A stretch of 64,000 nucleotides of DNA from positions 34,896,501 to 34,960,500 of the forward strand of contig JAZHRO010000026.1 of the NCBI GenBank assembly GCA_037157565.1. The letters are read 5' to 3'. Within the stretch, counting starts at the first letter, position 1, and each line of letters begins with the position of its first letter. Of this stretch, positions 25,268 through 35,004 are shown one piece after another. A program made the translations under genes and the position numbers. A model generated the notes under the pieces. That model was not told the DNA's origin and did no database searches. It saw nothing but the letters and a program-made list of their open reading frames with translations. Source of the DNA: Thalassia testudinum. Lineage: Eukaryota; Streptophyta; Magnoliopsida; Alismatales; Hydrocharitaceae.

Positions 25268-26452
25268 GTTTCCAACAGAATTACGTCGCCTAGATTCCTG
25301 CCCCAAAACACACAACTCGAGATGCAGTGAGCGTCTCCCGTGCATACACTAGAGAGGAACAGGAGGGGATGCGGAGGGCGACAGATGTGAGAAATGTGTT
25401 TCAATCAAGCACACAAGCCTAGTCCTTATGGTGTATTCCTTAGGAGACCTAGAAATCTCACAAAGGGTGATTAAGTCCGTAAGCACTGGACTCCCCTTCC
25501 CAAGTCTAATCTGGCCATGTTGATTACGAGGGGATTGCAGGGAAGGTTCTTCTTTTGGCTTGCGCCTCCAGTTCCGTAAACCCCACAACCGTGGTCGTTT
25601 GACACTGCCCCATAGCCTAGTCACCAGATTCTACCAAGGGAATGAAAGCCAAGTGCCTAGCAAACAAAACCTCGCCTTTAGAGACTTAACTCAATCCTAC
25701 CTAGGGCATGTCTACTCAGTTTTAAAGGGCTAGGATAATGCTTGTGCTAGGGTTATGTGATGAGGCGTTGATTGGGGTGGTGCCTCTTAATTTTCCACTT
25801 TCAAGGTGTGTGCTTCTGTCAAAACATGATTTTCAAGCAAGGATTTTTAAGATGTGGTGTCTTTTAGTGTTTCATCCTTACTTTAGTACTTTTTAGGATT
25901 GACGTGTCTTAATGTTTTCAAACAAGTTTCAGTAGGCACGTCAAGTTCTGCACACAATTCGGTGAAAGTAGATTTCCTTTTATTCTGTAGAGGCTTTAAA
26001 ACCCTAATGTACTCATCCTAATGATCATGCAGCTTCTATTATATGAGTCGATTTTAGGGTTGAGTGGTGTGGCCCAGGTCAACTCACAGTGGCTTCGCAA
26101 ACACCACTCAAAACAAAAAGAAAAGAATACTCCAAGAATTTATTCCGGATGTTAGAGTGTACATTTTTTTGTAGGGTGATGTGTTAAGGATGTGGGTCAA
26201 GCAATTATACACCACACCAATATTTTTCAATTTTTACAATTTTTTTAGTTTTTTCACACAAGCAAACAATCATGAGAGAAGAATTACTCACTATCGGTCC
26301 TTGTTGCACCTACTACCTTGTTACCATCGTGGGATGCGTCGCTTCATCGTCCACGCACCGAATTCCTGCAACCATCAAGTAAAAAGGAAAATAGGGCATT
26401 AGACAATGTGAGAATGAATGTGGAATGGAGGTGAAAAAACAAATCCATTGCC
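25268..26452 (-). other. E leader
   Basis: Untranslated sequence between the PBS and gag. About 100 nt downstream of the PBS it contains TTGCAGGAATTC (minus strand, near 26371-26360), matching the splice-acceptor-like words at the same distance in D and A. No ORF is credible. Confidence 0.6.
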
Positions 26453-26470
26453 TCCCCGGCAACGGCGCCA
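26453..26470 (-). other. tRNA-Asp primer-binding site of E
   Basis: The minus strand reads TGGCGCCGTTGCCGGGGA, a perfect 18-base complement to the plant tRNA-Asp 3' end, 5 bp inside the 5' LTR edge (26476). Confidence 0.95.
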
Positions 26471-26475
26471 AAAAC

Positions 26476-27784
26476 TGATGTGCGCTTGTGCGTGTGTGTT
26501 AAGAAGTGCCGTTATAGTCGCACTTGCAACGCTAGTTTTAAAGTAAATAAACGGAGGTGAGTCCGAGTGTCAGTCTCAAGGAGGCGTGAAAATCGAATTT
26601 TTGTTATCACTTGTTGTCACGGAAAGCGCGGGGTTTTGCTTGCGGAGGTGCGATTTGAAAAGCGAGAGAGAGATAGAGAGAGAGAGATGAGGGTTAGAGT
26701 GTTTCTTGCTTGATCATGCAACTTAAACAGAAATTAAAGTAACAACTGAACAGAAAATAACTTCATTAATCATGCACTTTTAGTTCATAGCTTACAACAT
26801 TAAATACATGCTCAAACAAAAGTAATGGAAAGCTTAAAAGAGAGAGAGAGAGAAGAGGGAGAGCGACGAGGCAGCCACGGTGGTGGAGGAGGCTCTGTCG
26901 GGGGCTCGTCATCTCCGGCGATTACAAGAGGGCCTAAAGCTAACTAAGAGAGGGGTGGAGTAGTTGCAAGGGAAGTGAATGCCTTGAATGAGTGGTTGGA
27001 GGGGGTTTAAATAGGGTTAAGGGCTTTCTAAAAGAAGGGGCTTTAGTGATGTCCGGGACGTCGCTAAAACCACTCCAAAAGTGTCGGTGAAGCCCTCCAG
27101 CCCGTCGGTCAACCGCCGCGCCGTTCTTCTTCATGCTCGATCTGCGGCTGCTGTGTGAGAGTTGTCCGATCGAAGATCGAACAGCTGAGATCTCCCCTTG
27201 GATGCACTCAGATCGTGCCTTAGGCGCATGTGTGCACGGGCGTCGTTGCCCGGCGTGCGTGCACGCGTGGGCACTCGCGATCTCTGGGCACGCCGCGTGG
27301 CACGATGTCAGCCCAATTTCGCCGCATGCTTCCTTCGTCTTCAATTTCACGCACCGCGCAGCTCGAACCCGCGTCGTGTGCGTGCGGGCGTGCGGTTCTC
27401 GGCCGTCCGATCGTTGAGATTTGATCTCAACTGAATGAAGAGGTGGCGTGCGGTGGAGCGGGGGTGACGTGGCGCAACGAGGGTCGTTGATCACCAGATC
27501 AACGATCAGAACTTCTTGGGCCCATTGTAGGAGCTTCGGATGTCGAATTTGGCCGATCTTGAGTCCGTTGGACTCCGTTCGTCGTTTTGAATCCATCTGT
27601 GCGGTCCGATTGCTCATTTGAGGCCTACTTTGACAAGTGCTTACACAAATGGCCATTAATACAGTTTTATAAGCAATCTTGGTACATGATGCATGCAATG
27701 CTCTCATTCTACTTATGTTGTGCCTTTTATTCTTAAGATGGGTCCTATTTAATATAATTATCACCCCCTTGTGAAGTGTTATCA
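26476..27784 (-). repeat. E 5' LTR (1309 bp)
   Basis: Near-identical to 20748-22102 over most of its length. It has lost a segment covering the tRNA-like A box but keeps the palindrome 27186-27160, the stem-loop 27069-27037 and the TATA-like site near 27012. Its right edge ATCA at 27784 is followed by ACCAC. Confidence 0.92.
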
Positions 27785-28534
27785 ACCACCCCTGGTGAGC
27801 CTGGACCCAGTTACGCGTACTCGTATACTCGATTATCCGGATATCTGAGAGAGGAGGAAAGAAGAGAGAGAGACTGGGGAATGGGAGGGTTTTGCTCTCT
27901 TGTGTTAAGGGATCATTGAACACTTAGTCACTGGAAAGGTTTGAAGAGAAGAAGAGAGAGGGATGAAAAAGAAGAAAAGAAGAGAAGGCTACCGTGAAGA
28001 AGAAAAGAGGGAAGGTAGAAGAGGAAGGAGAGAAGAAGAAGCCAAACAGAAAGAAGAGAAGGGCTAAGGAAGAGAAGAAGAAAAAGAAGAAGCTAAGAGA
28101 AGAAGAAGCCAAAGAGAAGAACAGAAGAGGAGTACTGTTGCAGAGAACATTTAAGTTGTCTAACTTGAATATCAGACGTTAAGTACTGTTCATTTATTTA
28201 ACATGAATTGAGTAATTGCTATACATGTGCTTAGGCTAACAATTGGTGATCTAAATAACCATTATTTTATTCTAGGTATCTTTTTATCCTCTTTAACTCT
28301 TGAAATACTTATATTATTCATTGAATATCTAATGTGACAGGTTAGCATTTCATTGAATATAATTATTAGCTTATTCTTGTGCTCATTTATACTTTTAATT
28401 AAGATTAGTGTGTAAATGCAACACTTGCTCCCTGTGTTCGACCTCGGACTTCGTTTCTAAATATTCAAGATTATAAATTTATTTATTGACAAGCAATTTC
28501 GACTATACTACAACGCAATGATTTTACAACATCA

Positions 28535-29300
28535 AATTTGCTCATTAAACACTTGACATTCCTCCAAAGGCCTTCCAACATGCAACCTTAGCCGTTGGAT
28601 GAAAAGCCAACAGCTGAGAAGCCACCTCCACCATGCATCCACAGCCTTTCCTCTTAACACTTGTGTGGGTGTGGCTCATTGGCTAAGGCGTACACTCCCA
28701 AATTAGGGGCACGAGTTCGAGACCTGCAAAGCCCCCAATTGGCAGTAGTAGTACACCGTGCTAGTGCATGCACGCGACAAGGACACGCGAAGCACACGCC
28801 AGCGCAGCGCATAGAGTAGCACGACCAGTGCGCAGTAGCACACGGCAATGCGCACGTGCAAGACAAGGCAGTGCACGACATGGCAACGCATAATGCACGC
28901 CAGCAAATCTCCAGCAACGTTCGCGGTGGGCTTTTAGTGACATTTATGGATGTCACTAATTGCCCGAGCATGGGAAGCTCTTCCTTCACCACTATATAAA
29001 CCCACCTACACCTCCCCATCTTGGAGGATCTTCCACCAAGCAACTCCACCACTCCATAAAGCATCCAAGCAAGGTCCCGGAGACGTCGAGTCGCCAATGG
29101 AAGCCCCTCCACCGCCGTGGCTACTTCATTTCTCCATTTAGTTGCTAGTTTCCTTTAATATTTTTCTTGCTTTAAGCTTTCATCTATTATTATAGTTGTA
29201 CAACTATTCCACTTTTGCAATATATTATCATTCTCTATCATCATGTTTGTGTTTCTCTCATAGTTAGTAATCATCACATTTTTAGCATGAATTTCTAGCC

Positions 29301-29331
<31 letters not shown>

Positions 29332-29438
29332 AAGAGAACAAAATGAAATATTTTATGATAATGATTTGGATTTCCGCCTCCTTGTGTTTGACACTCATAC
29401 TCACTTTTGATTAATCTTTTTAAAATTGATGTCGTAAG
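28535..29438 (+). repeat. D element 5' LTR, second part
   Basis: Continues the D LTR after J: CCGTTGGATG half-palindrome (28592-28611), tRNA-like block (28672-28724), stem-loop (28928-28965), TATA (CTATATAAA, 28992-29000), a (CTCTAT)n run at 29303-29332 and the CTCCTTGTGTTTGACACTC tail. It is interrupted at 29438 by K and resumes for 46 bp (31167-31212) up to the PBS. Confidence 0.75.
28672..28724 (+). promoter_or_regulatory. tRNA-like A/B-box block in the D LTR
   Basis: TGGCTCATTGGCTAAGGCG looks like a tRNA D arm (A box 10 of 12), followed after about 30 nt by GAGTTCGAGACC (B box with one mismatch). Resembles a tRNA-derived SINE head. It lies in the LTR position held by the blocks in A, F and L but is quite different in sequence from them. 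Confidence 0.55.
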
Positions 29439-31161
29439 TGTAAATCCCTACTTGGAGGGGGTGAGATCAGCGTGACATAAAAATGCGGAATTAAAATATA
29501 ACAACCTCACAAAATAGACAATTACACAAAGTACACAATGATTTTTAGGTGGAAACCCAAACCGGGTGAAAACCACCACCTAACCCTCTCGAGTTAGGAT
29601 TTTCCGATCAACCAAGTTGATCAAATCCACTAACGTACTACTTAAACGAGGGTAGTACAACCTCAATTACAACCAGCTACTTTATACGGGGGTAGCATAC
29701 CTCAAACCCCTTCTCTTCATGAGAAGGATTTTGTCTCACGAAGGACATGGGAATTCACAATGCGAATACCCAACCAAATAACAAAGTAAATTACAAATAG
29801 TCCTATAGAGCCAAAAAAGATATTCTAAAACTAGGCTTCTATAGGAATAAGGATGCTTCCCTTTGGTGGAAGTGCGTTAACGATGCGGATGCGTGAACCA
29901 CGCGGTAGCGCTTCCTCGCTCTCGTAATCGCGGAGGGAGAGCGGGTGTACAACAGGAATCAAGCTCTCTAGGTGTAGAACTAAGCTTGGAGATCAAGAGC
30001 TTTCTTCTATATGATCTTCTTCTTCTTTTAGACACTAAAGAGTGGAAGGTATGTAGCTTGGATGTGTCTTGGTGTGTATTTGAGTGGTAAAGGTTCTCCT
30101 CTATTTATAGAGGCTCTAAGAAGGCTTTGGAAGGCTTCCATAGCCGTTGGGTGCAAGCTCCAAGAAAATCAAGTCGAAATCAGGATTAATCATTACACCG
30201 ACAGGGTTATTAGATGTCTGATTCTAGAATCAGACGTCTGGAAAACTAGTTTAAGACGTCTGGGAACAAAGTCAGACGTATGGTTATAGATGGGTTTCCT
30301 TCCTGACTTGAATCAGATCGAAACAGGGTTCTAGTGGAAGTGCATCAGACGACACACAGGACATCTGGAATGATGTCTGGATGTCTAGAAACCTACTTTT
30401 CTATGGAAATGGATTCCCAAGGGAGTGCAATGGCTAGAAAATATCTGAAAAGAGATTTTGGGTCAGCTGAGGCAAAACGGCATGTATCAGACGTCTGGTG
30501 TCCTCTACGGAAGTCTGATACGAGGCTAACGATCGTTTCCTTCCGTGTTTACTTAGGCAGCCAACAGTCCACTAATTGGACATCTGGTAAAGGCATCAGA
30601 CGTCTTCTAAGACATCTGGACTAAGGTCTGGACGTCTAATTTCATCAGATAGAACTAACTAAGTCCTACCTAAACATAATCGGACGTCTGAGTCAACAGT
30701 CAGACGTCTTAAAAGTATTTATCATATGTTTGATTTTCATATTAGATGTCTGAAAAGGCTATTTAATCCCTAGTTTGGTTTTCTAAGTTCTTTACATAAA
30801 ACCTAAGTATTTTAGGTTTGTGCAGGTGTTCCTAGGACTACTGTAAGGGTTCTTTGAGGCTCTTTAACATAAATCTAAGTAACAAAATAAAGAGCAACAA
30901 AAGAAACAAAAATACTTAGAGTACAAGGAAAGGAAATCTATCCTATTCTTCATCTCCTTCCTTCATCAAGCCATCGCTCCTCGCGAAGCTCCTCTGTTCT
31001 CCTTCAAGCTCCTCCAATCCGCCATGGATGCGAGCTCGAACTCCATCTAACCACGTCTCTATTTGCAATTAACCTGAAATCTAAGACTTCAAGTGCAAAT
31101 ATTAAATGACACGTGTTTTGTTATCATCAAAATAAATGATCACGGTGCTCTAGCACCAACA
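29439..31161 (-). mobile_element. K: SIRE/Maximus-like Ty1/copia solo LTR (1723 bp)
   Basis: The minus strand begins TGTTGGTGCTAGAGCACC and ends GGGATTTACA. It is bounded by GTAAG on both sides (29434-29438 and 31162-31166), a perfect TSD, with no PBS or polypurine tract, so it is a solo LTR. The first half matches K2 at 63017-64000. Between about 30200 and 30730 it carries several GACGTC hexamers in an AGACGTCT setting plus GATGTC and GACATC variants. Confidence 0.93.
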
Positions 31162-31217
31162 GTAAGCGCATGCTACAATGAACGAATTATCTAAAAGCTT
31201 TTTGCGACGTCAGTTTT

Positions 31218-31235
31218 TGGCATCGTTGCCGAGGA
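31218..31235 (+). other. tRNA-Asp-type primer-binding site of D
   Basis: TGGCATCGTTGCCGAGGA matches the tRNA-Asp complement with two transitions, five bases after the LTR end (CA at 31211-31212). It defines D as a plus-strand element whose internal region begins here. Confidence 0.85.
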
Positions 31236-32706
31236 GGCAATGGATATTTTATTCGCTTTCATTTCCTTGGTCATTACTCATACTTGCGTTATCTGACTCA
31301 CCTTTCTCTCTTCTTATTGGTTGCAGGAATCTTGTGCATCGGCAACGAGAGGAGAGTGGACCAAATTGGATCAAAGGAAGAGCAAGAGAAGACTGCCATC
31401 GACCCGAAGGCTTGATATCTTGTCTTCCCACGATGCAAAGGCAACCCTTCATTTATGGACCAAGGAAAAGATTTAAGTGGTAGTGCTCTAAAAGAAACAC
31501 CACCACTAGGTTCTCAACCCATTAATTTCGCAACATTATTTTCTGGATTTTGGTTGAGCACATGATTATAGGACCCTAAATAGCTCTAAAAATTCTGAAA
31601 AAAAATCTTAGAGGTGTTACTTTCAGTCGGAAAACTCCACCTAAACTTTCATAGCCAAAGTCCTTGTGGTTTGGCTGTGAGAAATTCTCTACTAGAAGTG
31701 TGTAAGGTTACCATGATCTCTGGAGACCCATAGGTTGTTTCTGTTGCTGAAAACTTCATACAGCTTGGATTTGTGTGAGATTTATGTTCATGGAAAGCTC
31801 TTGAAGTACTCTACACTTCTTTTGAAGATTACTTATGCATTTGAAAAATATTAGTGCTTGTTCTGACTAAATTTCTAAACTCGTGCACTGATCTAGAGGC
31901 TCTAGACAGATTGACCCCCTCTTGGAAAAACATGAATTTAGGTGATTTATCATCCTATAAAAATTCTAAAATTGATTTTGTTGAAAAGTTCGTTTGATTT
32001 TAGTTAGGATAGGATCATTTCTTGCTTTGATTGGACCCTTCTTGATAAAGTCAAAATTAAAAATAAGATTCATTCAGTAGAAGTTGCATACCCTAGGATC
32101 TTCCACACTAGGGTGCTTTTAACTTTATAGTCACACAAAAGACCTTAAAGAAAATCAATCTTCACCAACCATGTGACTACATCTTTGTGCCTTGATTGAA
32201 TCTGTAAACAAGTGGAATCCTAAAATCCAATAAAGCAAAGTTCAAATTCTAAAAGCCATTCATTACAATCTTACTTGGTAAAAAAAAGAAAACACTTGTT
32301 TTGGCATTGAGTCCTTGCACCTGATTGTGCACACAGCTTAACTGGAATTTTTTGGGGCATCAACCCCCCCTAACGCCCTTTACTTAATCTCTGAGCACAA
32401 GCACTAAAGCAGCCCTAAAATTAAAATTGAGCAGACGTTGGCCCTAGGATTCATTGAGTCTGTTTTAGAGTATTTTCCTGAATGCATTACGAATTAGTGA
32501 CGTCTGCTTGCTCCAAAAGGTGCTAAGTTGGGAGGCTCGATTGTCAAACAACTTAAGTAAGCAAGGGTTTGGCATAATTAGAGGCCTTCGGGACATGCTC
32601 CCCCTACTTCGCCTTCCTAATTTTACCACCTTCGAGAATAAGGACAACACCAAATTTGTTGTGGTCGGAATTTATTCCTGAAGCATAGGTCACCTAGGTC
32701 TACACT
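31236..32706 (+). other. D leader
   Basis: Untranslated region homologous to the A leader (shared words such as GCAGACGTTGGCC near 32431 and 42052). TTATTGGTTGCAGGAAT at 31314-31329 looks like a 3' splice site about 108 nt from the PBS. No ORF. It is cut at 32706 by L and continues after 34416. Confidence 0.7.
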
Positions 32707-34415
32707 TGATGTAAACATGTTTACACTACTTAAGATGTCTATTTATGCATGTTCTTAAGCATAGAATTGCATTGCATATTATAAATATTGTATAACATGC
32801 ATCATCTTGCATTTAAATTAGTTTCAATAAAATGGAGGTTGATTGTCTCCTTTTATATTCAGGGATAGGGCAAACTTTTTATTGAGGCCTCGGATCGAGG
32901 ATCCAACCGTACAGATGTGATCAGGGCGACGATTGGAATTCAACAACTCAAAGATCGCCCTAATAAGACATCTGTAGCATTAGATAGAGACTGAGGAACC
33001 CTAGAAGATCAAGGGCCAAGATGGTGTGAATCTGCACTTCAAATGACAAATCTGACCACACGGATGGATTCGGATCGACGATCGCAACCTAACAGCATGA
33101 AAATCGACTCAATCCGACAACTGTGGCATCATCTACATCATCCAAAAGATGGATGGCCAAGATGGCGCCACATGGCACCATCTCAGCCGCACAACCGGTC
33201 GCTGCACTCGCCGCACCCTCTCTTCTTCATAACTTCTCCGCCGTTGGATGCACATCCAACGACTATGGATGCACGTGCCTGAATTCATCTCTGCGACATA
33301 AGAGCCGCTGTAGCGCAGTGGGTGAACACGCTCGCGAGAAGGCGAGGCACGCGTTCGAGCCTGCGAGAGCGGCATCTGAGGCACGGGTGAGCGAGCTCCA
33401 CGACCGCTGGATCGTGATCAAGCAGCTGCGAGCGCTCAATCCGTTCCACGCACTATTGCACGCCCGCGCGTGACGTGAGATTGCACGCGGGCGTTAAGCG
33501 TAGAAGAAGCAGGCGAGAAGCGCTCTCAGTTGTTCGATCTCACGATCGAATGGCCGGGATTCAGAGGACGTGGCTGGAATGGGAGGCGAGCGGGTGCGTG
33601 AGCGCCGCCGCACTACGCCCACGATGGGGCTTTAGCGACAGTTTTATCCGTCACTAAAGATCCCTGATTTAATGTTTTTCAAATTAAAATGACCAAATTG
33701 CCTTCACTCCTTGCAACTATAAAAGGAGACCCCCTCCACACGAAATTCTCATACCTTCCTTCTCTTCTCTCCCTCTCCAAAGCTCAAGAGAAGCTTGTCC
33801 CACACCCGGGATGCTTCTCACGAGATAAAGTCAAAATTTCGTCCCCCTTTCGGAAGCAGATCCCGCGACGATGATGACGTGCTGCCCCGTTCCCGTTCTT
33901 CTCACTTCATCCTCCTTCGTCCTGCTTCGCTCCCCGTCTTCCAGGTGTCGTCCCGTTCGGCTCGTCCTCCAAGCGACCGTCGAGGAGGATATCTCTCCCT
34001 ATTCTTTTTACTGCTTTCTAGAGTAGATTTACTGCTTTCTAGTGTAATCATTTTCCCACTTTCTAGTTGTAATGTTTAGTGTAATGAACAATCCTTCTGA
34101 TAATGAATTTCATGTTCATTCTACATCGCTTTTTGATTTTTGTTTGTAATATTCTCTCTCTCTCTCTCTCTCATTCTCTCACTCTCTCTTCTATTTATTG
34201 TAAATAGATAGATAGTTTCTAATTAAATATTCTACTTCATGACAAATAAAACAAGCACGTATTTTTTTAAATCAAATTTCCACCTCCCTGAGTTCGACCT
34301 AGGATTTCTATTTCGGTATAAATTTTATTTGTTGAACACGAGTTCTTCGCTTTCACACTACAACAACAGGTTTTCAAAACCAAATATATTAGCGTAGCAA
34401 TTCATAGCTTCAACA
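32707..34415 (+). mobile_element. L: A-family solo LTR (1709 bp)
   Basis: TGATGTAAAC...TTCAACA with ACACT on both sides (32702-32706 and 34416-34420), a perfect TSD, and no internal sequence. Modules in order: palindrome 33160-33183, palindrome 33241-33261, tRNA-like 33311-33363, palindrome 33528-33555, stem-loop 33626-33664, TATA (CTATAAAAGG, 33717-33726), and CTTTCTAG-type repeats near 34010-34070. A CT run lies at 34152-34192. Confidence 0.94.
33311..33363 (+). promoter_or_regulatory. tRNA-like A/B-box block in L
   Basis: TAGCGCAGTGGG (33311-33322) fits the A-box consensus at every position. GCGTTCGAGCCTG (33351-33363) is a B box with about two mismatches. Box spacing is normal for a tRNA gene. 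There is no complete cloverleaf. Confidence 0.6.
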
Positions 34416-34503
34416 ACACTATAGGCTTTAGTTTTGCTTGCTTGATTGTGCACACTTAATTCTCTCATCTGTTCTTCCCTCATCCCTCCACTTCTTCCAA
34501 ACC

Positions 34504-34990
34504 ATGGATTTCAATGCCTATCCTTCCTTCCCAAACTATCCCCAACATGATTTGTATTCTAACCCAAGTAGACTGTATCCACAGTTTACTTGGGATAAAC
34601 AACCACCTAGTTGGGGATATAACCTAGGACCTGAGTACCCCAAATACCCCTCTTGTCCCAACTATCCCAATTTTACCCAACCTGCATCAACCTCCTAATG
34701 GGATACATCCAACCCACCCACTTAAGGGCATGATCCAAACATTGGGGATCCTTATCTTGATTCTCCTCATGATGACTCCTCTTTTAGGTCCCAACCACCA
34801 CCTAATCAATCTAATAGGACCTACATTTTAGGAGAACACCAAGACCCTACCCTTCCCAAGACAATAACCATGATAGGTCATCTGAATTCAAGGATCTCTT
34901 CTACTTGACCTATGGATTGGAAGGGATTTTAGAAAATTGGAAATCAAATGATGATGATCATAAACCTGGGCAAACCAAGTATTGTGGATG
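34504..34990 (+). pseudogene. D copy of the unknown A/D-family ORF (5' part)
   Basis: From ATG 34504 the frame reads MDFNAYPSFPNYPQHDLYSN, then WDKQPPSWGYNLGPEYPKY. The A copy starts with the same pattern (FP..NYPQHD.Y, W...WGY..GP). After in-frame stops at 34696 and about 34729, the same frame still aligns with A (DPYLDSPHDDSSFRSQPPPNQ against DPYPSFDY and YRSSPPFEQ). A frame change comes near 34865, and the sequence is lost at the I insertion. It is Tyr/Pro/Asp-rich and has no motif I can name. Protein-level similarity across diverged DNA in two copies suggests it was once under selection. Confidence 0.6.
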
Positions 34991-35004
34991 GGCTATCAAG
35001 GGGT

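Larger units (their letters stand above)
20748..27784 (-). mobile_element. E: Athila/Tat-type element with integrase, internally deleted (7.0 kb)
   Basis: LTRs 20748-22102 and 26476-27784 begin TG and end CA. The flanks ACTAC (20743-20747) and ACCAC (27785-27789) are a TSD with one change. PBS (tRNA-Asp) and polypurine tract (plus strand TACCCCC at 22103) are in the right places. Minus-strand order: leader, a short Gag-like N-terminus, RNase H, integrase, 3' non-coding region. Most of Gag, the protease and RT are missing. It is inserted in the J LTR. It is the only A-related element here with pol sequence, and its 3' end matches those of A and F. Confidence 0.92.
18765..28534 (+). mobile_element. 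J: LTR (2.7 kb without its insert) interrupted by element E
   Basis: 18765-20747 plus 27790-28534 aligns end to end with the reverse complement of the I LTR (35005-37639): the same start TGATGATAAC, the same TCAGATTCCTTGGGTCC-type block near 19280, the same USE/TATA module, a GA-rich segment at 27940-28130 and an ending with CTCCCTGTGTTCGACCTCGG. It is probably a solo LTR inserted in the D LTR between two D modules. A TSD was not found (left flank TCACC, right flank AATTT), so the right edge is approximate. Confidence 0.75.

Noticed and set aside
26940..27923. 327-codon minus-strand frame spanning the E 5' LTR and J flank
   Set aside because: Crosses the LTR edge and TSD, so it cannot be an old gene; composition is that of the LTR.
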